From NCBI GenBank assembly GCA_014896635.1, contig JADBKA010000090.1:1-18559 (forward strand): a stretch of 18,559 bases of DNA, read 5' to 3'. How positions within the stretch are numbered: the stretch's first letter is position 1; every line of letters begins with the position of its first letter. The DNA comes from Ktedonobacteraceae bacterium (lineage in GTDB: Bacteria; Chloroflexota; Ktedonobacteria; Ktedonobacterales; Ktedonobacteraceae). Made by a program: the position numbers and the translations under genes. The notes beneath the pieces were generated by a model. That model saw only the letters and a program-made list of their open reading frames with translations. It was not told the origin of the DNA and did not search any database. This document shows positions 14,417-18,559 of this stretch, piece by piece.

Positions 14417-14447
14417 AGAAAAGCATATTCTCTCCTGGTTTTCTTTA
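14414..14447 (+). terminator. A/T-rich inverted repeat at the HxlR stop
   Basis: TAAAGAAAA at 14414-14422 pairs perfectly with TTTTCTTTA at 14439-14447 around a 16-base loop. The left arm includes the HxlR stop codon and the right arm supplies a T-rich end. The stem has only one G-C pair, so it is a weak hairpin. It may be a poor intrinsic terminator or a coincidental A/T symmetry. Confidence 0.3.
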
Positions 14448-14499
14448 ATAGAGATGATCTGGGGAGCGGACCGGGCTCACGCTTATCCTTTTTCGCCTA

Positions 14500-14528
14500 T
14501 TGTCGTAGCGTGCAGTGTCGCGTATGCT
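14500..14528 (+). promoter_or_regulatory. Candidate sigma70-type promoter for the LuxR regulator
   Basis: TTGTCG (14500-14505) and TATGCT (14523-14528) are separated by exactly 17 bp, each matching four of six consensus bases, about 98 bp upstream of the chosen start at 14627. The interval 14417-14626 contains no other gene that I can support. Confidence 0.35.
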
Positions 14529-14626
14529 TCTTTACATAAAGCAATCAGCGAGGTGGGCAACGCAGCCAGCCGTTGAGTTGATTGCTCTCTGACTGCCTGT
14601 CCAGACCAATACTGCGAGAACCCGGA

Positions 14627-17425
14627 ATGAGTCACTCACCAGATCATTTTCAGGACGATCAGCAGTCGCTTGCTGATCGTCCTGGATGCCACTTGCCAGC
14701 GCAACTGACCAGTTTTGTTGGACGTGAGCGTGAGATCAGCGAGATAGCATCATTGTTCTCCACTACCCGTTTGCTCACGCTCACAGGGGTGGGTGGAGTT
14801 GGCAAAACGCGCCTCGCACTGCATGTTGCCCATGAATGCGTGCATGAAGGCAGGACGCTCTTTGCTGATGGAATATGGTTCATCTCTCTGGCCCACTTAC
14901 GTCATCCGGCTGATATCTTCTCTGTCCTGGCGCAGACGCTCGGTTTAGGAAGCGAGTTGGAGCAGGGGCCTCTGACCGAAATTTGTGCGTTTCTCTGCGC
15001 AAAAAAAGCACTGCTGATTCTCGATAGCTGCGAACGCTTGATCGAGTCCTGCGCCCGGCTGGCTGAAACGCTCTTACAAACGTGTCCTGCCCTCCGCATT
15101 CTTGCGACCAGCCGTGAGACCCTCAGAGTGAGCGGTGAGACGGTCTATTGCTTGCTTCCGCTGGCCGTTCCCGCGTGCTCCGCCAATCCTGCGCCTGAAG
15201 ATCTCGCGCAGGCCGGTGCCACAGCCCTTTTCCTTGACCGTGCCAGAGCTATCCATCCCTGCTTCTGTGCCACAACCAGCAATGCTGCCGTACTGGTGGA
15301 GATTTGTCGGCAACTCGATGGACTTCCTCTAGCGATTGAACTTGCCGCCACTTGTATCAGAGTGATGTCAACGGAACAGATTGCGGCCCAGGTAAGCGAT
15401 GGCTCAGGCGGGCGTTTCAGGCTCCTGACTGGCGGAAGCAGGACGGCTCTACCACAGCAACAGAGCTTGCGGGCAACACTGGACTGGAGCTATGATTTGC
15501 TCTCTGCTACCGAGCAACGGCTGTTGCTTCGCCTGGCAATCTTCGCCGGAGGCTGGACGCTGGAGGCGGCGCAGGCCATCTGTACCACTGAAAAGACAGG
15601 GGATCTCCCAGTTCTGGATGGGCTTGCGCGGCTCGTTAATACATCCCTCGTTCTGGTAGACAGGCAGACTGGCGTACACACATCTGCTACAGGAACAATG
15701 CATCTCGTCGAGCAAATGCGCTATACGTTGCTTGAAACCGTTCGGCAGTACGCTCTGGAAAAGCTCCGGGAGACCGGCGAGGAGCAAGCGTTACAACAAA
15801 AGCACCTGACATATTTTCTCACACTCGCTGAGAAAACTGAACCAGAGTTGCGGGGAGCATGCCAACTGCCCTGGCTGGCATACCTGGATCTGGAACGCGA
15901 GAATTTCCAGGCTGCGCTCACCTATGCTCGTAGACAACATCTGTATGAGACCGGTTTACGCCTGGCGAATGCTCTCTGGTGGTTCTGGGTGCTGCGCGCT
16001 CACTTCAGTCCAGGTCGTGCCTGGCTGGAAGAAGTAGTGAACCAACAAGAGCAGATCACGCCAGCGTTGCGGGCAATAGCGTTCTATCGAGCCGGCGTGC
16101 TGGCGTTTTTCCAGGGGGATCTTGAACGCCTTGACGTGTTGACAGAAAAAAGCCTCTCCCTCTTCCGTACACTTCAGGACACGCAAGGGGTTGCTGTCTC
16201 CCTCTCCAATCTGGTGCATGTTGCGCTTCGCCAGAGAAATCACAAACGAGCGCAGGAACTGGGAGAAGAGAGTGTGACGCTGGCTCGCACGGTGGGAGAT
16301 CGCTGGTATTGTGCGCTCACGCTCTTGCCGCTCGCCGTCCTGAGCATACGCCAGAAGGACTACGCTTCTGCAAGCGAGCTGATCAAAGAAGCACTGTGGC
16401 TTTTCCGTCTGCTGGGAGACCGCTGGGGGATGGCCTATGCCTTTGATACGCTTGGGCAGTTAGCTGATGATCAGCATGACCCTGTCAACAGTATGATCTG
16501 CTATGAGCAAAGCCTCAAGTTTTTTGAGCCATTGAACGACCGGATTGGGGCTGCTCGCGTCCTCCTCCACCTGGGCTTGAGTTTCCTGAAACAGGAAAAA
16601 TATCCGCAGGCCTCTTCTTTTCTGGAAGAAAGCCTGAAGCTTTGCCAACAAGCAGGACGCCGTATCGGGGTAGCCAGAGCACTTCTAGGGCTTGCTCGCA
16701 TCAAACTGCATCACCACGATTACCGGCAGGCGGCGCTTCTGCTCGCTGACAGTTTGCCCATTTTAAGAGAACATGGAGACGTGCGCGGCTTCGCGGATGC
16801 ACTCGACAGCCTGAGAAACATCGCGCTCCACCAGAGCCAATCCTGGCAGGTGAGACTGCTTTTGCAGCAGAGCCTCGGCGGGTACTATCATATAGACGAA
16901 CCGTCTGACATACTGACCTCTTTAGAAACCATCGCGGATTCCGCCAGCGCACAAACGGCACTCTCCGGGCGTATGCGGCCCGCTGATTGGCTGAAGCGTG
17001 TCATCGGGATATTGCACGAGATGGAGAGCACGTCCTCGCCCAGACAGGTTGTAAGAGGCAGTGACGTTCGAGATATTGTGGAAGAGAACCTCTTTGTGAC
17101 TGCTCTCGCTCATCCACCTGCTTTCCCGAAAGAGGCAGCACTTCTTTCCCGCAGCGCATCGGCGAGCAAGATTTCTCCTTCCGTCCCTCCTGCTGCACTC
17201 CAGATCCAGGGGCATTTGTTCACCTCTCTGGCAAATCCGCTGACAGACCGTGAACAAGAGGTTTTACGCTTAGTTGAGTGTGGGTTGAGCAATGCGCAGA
17301 TCGCGCGGCGGCTGGTTATCAGTGTTGGGACGGTGCGCACTCACCTGGCATCCATGTACCGCAAATTAGGGGTCACTTCTCGTACTGCTGCCGTCCACTT
17401 TGCTCATGAACATCATCTTCTTTAA
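14627..17425 (+). CDS. NB-ARC ATPase / TPR / LuxR-type HTH transcriptional regulator
   Basis: Large (932 residues) signal-transduction ATPase with numerous domains, related in layout to MalT/LAL and AfsR-like regulators. Seen in order: LPAQLTSFVGREREI, Walker A GVGGVGKT (residues 54-61), Walker B with Asp133 (ALLILDSCERL), a sensor LRILATSRE, GLPLAIELAA and a winged-helix segment typical of NB-ARC; then a long helical region (roughly 400-800) of TPR-like repeats; and a C-terminal LuxR HTH (about 870-932, NPLTDREQEVLRLVECGLSNAQIARRL). The frame opens at a TTG (14582), but the ATG at 14627 just upstream of the conserved start is preferred. Such proteins are activated by ligand or nucleotide binding. 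The next gene is a sugar-binding lipoprotein, so it may control a transporter locus. A strong hairpin lies in codons 9-20. Confidence 0.9.
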   Translation: MSHSPDHFQDDQQSLADRPGCHLPAQLTSFVGREREISEIASLFSTTRLLTLTGVGGVGKTRLALHVAHECVHEGRTLFADGIWFISLAHLRHPADIFSVLAQTLGLGSELEQGPLTEICAFLCAKKALLILDSCERLIESCARLAETLLQTCPALRILATSRETLRVSGETVYCLLPLAVPACSANPAPEDLAQAGATALFLDRARAIHPCFCATTSNAAVLVEICRQLDGLPLAIELAATCIRVMSTEQIAAQVSDGSGGRFRLLTGGSRTALPQQQSLRATLDWSYDLLSATEQRLLLRLAIFAGGWTLEAAQAICTTEKTGDLPVLDGLARLVNTSLVLVDRQTGVHTSATGTMHLVEQMRYTLLETVRQYALEKLRETGEEQALQQKHLTYFLTLAEKTEPELRGACQLPWLAYLDLERENFQAALTYARRQHLYETGLRLANALWWFWVLRAHFSPGRAWLEEVVNQQEQITPALRAIAFYRAGVLAFFQGDLERLDVLTEKSLSLFRTLQDTQGVAVSLSNLVHVALRQRNHKRAQELGEESVTLARTVGDRWYCALTLLPLAVLSIRQKDYASASELIKEALWLFRLLGDRWGMAYAFDTLGQLADDQHDPVNSMICYEQSLKFFEPLNDRIGAARVLLHLGLSFLKQEKYPQASSFLEESLKLCQQAGRRIGVARALLGLARIKLHHHDYRQAALLLADSLPILREHGDVRGFADALDSLRNIALHQSQSWQVRLLLQQSLGGYYHIDEPSDILTSLETIADSASAQTALSGRMRPADWLKRVIGILHEMESTSSPRQVVRGSDVRDIVEENLFVTALAHPPAFPKEAALLSRSASASKISPSVPPAALQIQGHLFTSLANPLTDREQEVLRLVECGLSNAQIARRLVISVGTVRTHLASMYRKLGVTSRTAAVHFAHEHHLL
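14651..14684. repeat. Perfect 14-bp inverted repeat within the 5' coding region
   Basis: Arms 14651-14664 (CAGGACGATCAGCA) and 14671-14684 are exact reverse complements around a six-base GTCGCT loop, with flanking bases able to add G-U pairs. It starts 24 bases after the ATG at 14627 and encodes roughly D-D-Q-Q-S-L-A-D-R-P. In mRNA it would form a very stable hairpin just behind the start; in DNA it is a long dyad. Confidence 0.8.
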
Positions 17426-17427
17426 GA

Positions 17428-17449
17428 GAAGATACACCGGAAGATACAC
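17428..17449. repeat. Tandem 10-bp direct repeat after the LuxR regulator
   Basis: GAAGATACAC occurs at 17428-17437 and again at 17440-17449, spaced by CG, giving a 12-bp period three bases after the regulator stop. Direct repeats of this kind can be activator sites, but no function is shown. The remainder of 17426-17595 contains a TTGACA at 17508-17513 with no convincing -10 box at the right distance, and no gene that I can see. Confidence 0.4.
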
Positions 17450-17595
17450 TGCTATTTCTCCTTGTTTCGCTCTTTCCCGCGCCTGATTTCCGGCATACCT
17501 ACGCCTTTTGACATAGGGACAGAGTAGAGTGGAGAACGAGCTATGTGGTAAAAATCTATCATTTATCAGAGGCGCGAAAAACGTACTTGAGGTAT

Positions 17596-17650
17596 CCTGT
17601 CAATGGGTCAGGTCGTGTAGCGGTCCATGTATCACGACAGGCTCTTTTTT
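17596..17650 (+). terminator. U-run hairpin in the leader of the solute-binding protein gene (terminator or attenuator)
   Basis: GACAGG at 17636-17641 can pair with CCTGTC at 17596-17601, and the overlapping CACGAC at 17633-17638 can pair with GTCGTG at 17612-17617. Three bases later a run of six T occurs (17645-17650). The pairings compete for the same right arm. The position, 36 bp before the next ATG and 171 bp after the previous stop, suits either a terminator for the regulator or an attenuator in the leader of the transporter gene. Confidence 0.4.
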
Positions 17651-17685
17651 CTGATGGTTCGCTTTTTCATCTGGAGGTAGGCTCT

Positions 17686-18559
17686 ATGTACAAACAAAAA
17701 CGCCTGTATGTTCTCTTTCTCTGTATTGCTGCCTTCGCACTGCTGCAGGCTGGCTGCGGAAGCTCAACACCTGCCATGCAACCGGCAGCGCCAACCGCTC
17801 TTGCTCCTGGGCAGACAGTCACCTTGCGCCTGGAAGGATACAACTATGGCGCCTCGGCTACCGGGGGCAATTCACCTCTCATCAAAGCATTCGAGACCCG
17901 GTATCCAAACATTAAAATCCAGGACGAATTTGTTGCCGTAGCTGATGGGGTCAAAAAGCTTGCGGCTGAGACTGCTGCTCACCATGCACCCGACATCGCG
18001 CAGCTTCCTTATACCAGTCTGGACTATATCGTAGACTCACTGAATGCACAGCCGATAGAGTTTCTTGGGCCAAAGGCTGAGTATGACGCGACGATGCAGC
18101 ATATTCTGCCCAGAGCGCGCTTACTGGGGATCAAGAATGGGCATCTGTATGGCTCGCCGTTTACCGTCAGTACCCCGACGCTCTTCTACAACGCCGATAT
18201 TTTCAAAGCTGCTGGTCTCGATCCTGCGAAGCCGCCCACCACGTGGGATGAGGTGCGAACCTACGCGCAACAGATCAAGGCAAAAACCGGTAACGCGGCG
18301 ATTTTCATTGGTCAGGAAGCCACCACCGATTGGCTGACACAGTCATTACTGAGCAGCAATGGCGGAACAACCCTCTCAGCAGATCGACGGCACGCGACCT
18401 TCAATCAGCCGGACTCCGTCGCCGTTTTCCAGATGTGGCAGGGGCTGGTCAAAGATGGCCTCCATCCCAAACTCCGTCTGGCTGATGCACAGACGGCCAT
18501 GCTCAATGGAAAGCTGGGGATGCTCCTGTTTACAACGGCACTGTTGCCCTCTTTAATCA
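17686..18559 (+). CDS. Extracellular sugar-binding lipoprotein of an ABC transporter, 3' partial
   Basis: Substrate-binding protein of a carbohydrate importer, anchored outside the membrane. The frame runs open from the ATG at 17686 to the window edge (291 codons). GGAGG at 17673-17677 lies eight bases upstream. Seen: a signal peptide with basic start (MYKQKR), hydrophobic core (LYVLFLCIAAFALLQ) and lipidation site QAGC, then a Ser/Thr/Pro/Ala linker (GSSTPAMQPAAPTALAPG), VTLRLEGYNYG, SPLIKAFETRYPNIKIQDEF and a family-1 binding-protein stretch GSPFTVSTPTLFYNADIFKAAGLDPAKPPTTWDEV. That last stretch resembles UgpB-type glycerol-phosphodiester or sugar-binding proteins. The lipobox has Gln at -3, which is unusual. 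Permease genes would follow beyond the window. It lies downstream of the LuxR regulator, which may control it. Confidence 0.88.
   Translation, partial: MYKQKRLYVLFLCIAAFALLQAGCGSSTPAMQPAAPTALAPGQTVTLRLEGYNYGASATGGNSPLIKAFETRYPNIKIQDEFVAVADGVKKLAAETAAHHAPDIAQLPYTSLDYIVDSLNAQPIEFLGPKAEYDATMQHILPRARLLGIKNGHLYGSPFTVSTPTLFYNADIFKAAGLDPAKPPTTWDEVRTYAQQIKAKTGNAAIFIGQEATTDWLTQSLLSSNGGTTLSADRRHATFNQPDSVAVFQMWQGLVKDGLHPKLRLADAQTAMLNGKLGMLLFTTALLPSLI

Noticed and set aside
17708..18556. Three short plus-strand open frames at the right end
   Set aside because: They are in other frames of the solute-binding lipoprotein, whose own frame runs without a stop to the window edge.
1..18559. tRNA, rRNA, CRISPR, insertion sequence or integrase
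   Set aside because: I saw no repeat-spacer pattern, transposase motif, or RNA gene signature on either strand by eye.

Overview
The window is a protein-coding bacterial segment of moderately high GC. It probably comes from Chloroflexota, perhaps the Ktedonobacteria, but this is an inference from gene style: a large NB-ARC/TPR/LuxR regulator beside a sugar-type solute-binding lipoprotein, and long acyl-CoA catabolic operons. No rRNA, tRNA, CRISPR array, phage gene or transposase was seen.

Bases 1-13275 hold one co-directional block of fourteen genes, most of them overlapping or closely spaced: zinc alcohol dehydrogenase (5' partial), acyl-CoA synthetase, flavin reductase, two adjacent acyl-CoA dehydrogenase (ACAD) subunits, crotonase, DUF35 zinc-ribbon/OB protein, thiolase-fold protein, MaoC hydratase, SDR dehydrogenase, a third ACAD, class III CoA-transferase, a second MaoC-type hydratase, and an MmgE/PrpD protein. 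The set activates an acid to its CoA thioester and carries it through alpha,beta-dehydrogenation, hydration, oxidation and carbon-carbon cleavage. The substrate cannot be read from the sequence. A branched or cyclic (terpenoid- or steroid-like) acid is the best inference.

Two sub-modules stand out. The first (about 3133-8194) has a split ACAD pair with the catalytic Glu only in the first subunit, a free-standing DUF35, a thiolase-fold protein lacking the nucleophilic Cys, and a MaoC hydratase. This is the parts list of the mycobacterial igr steroid side-chain module (ChsE1/ChsE2, ChsH1/ChsH2 and the retro-aldolase Ltp2), here with DUF35 unfused. The second (about 10157-13275) has a CaiB/BaiF CoA-transferase, a MaoC of the itaconyl/mesaconyl-CoA hydratase type and an MmgE/PrpD protein, which suggests handling of a C5 dicarboxylate or similar acid.

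Bases 13276-14416 are a boundary. A leftward SDR gene has lost its C-terminal half just past the operon end. It faces away from an intact HxlR-family regulator, and the shared intergenic region contains two compact palindromes and a widely spaced 10-bp inverted repeat.

Bases 14627-17425 encode a 932-residue signal-transduction ATPase (NB-ARC, TPR-like repeats, LuxR HTH) with a strong perfect hairpin inside its first codons. After a 260-bp leader with a U-run hairpin, the window ends in the first 291 codons of an extracellular sugar-binding lipoprotein (17686 onward, open at the window edge).
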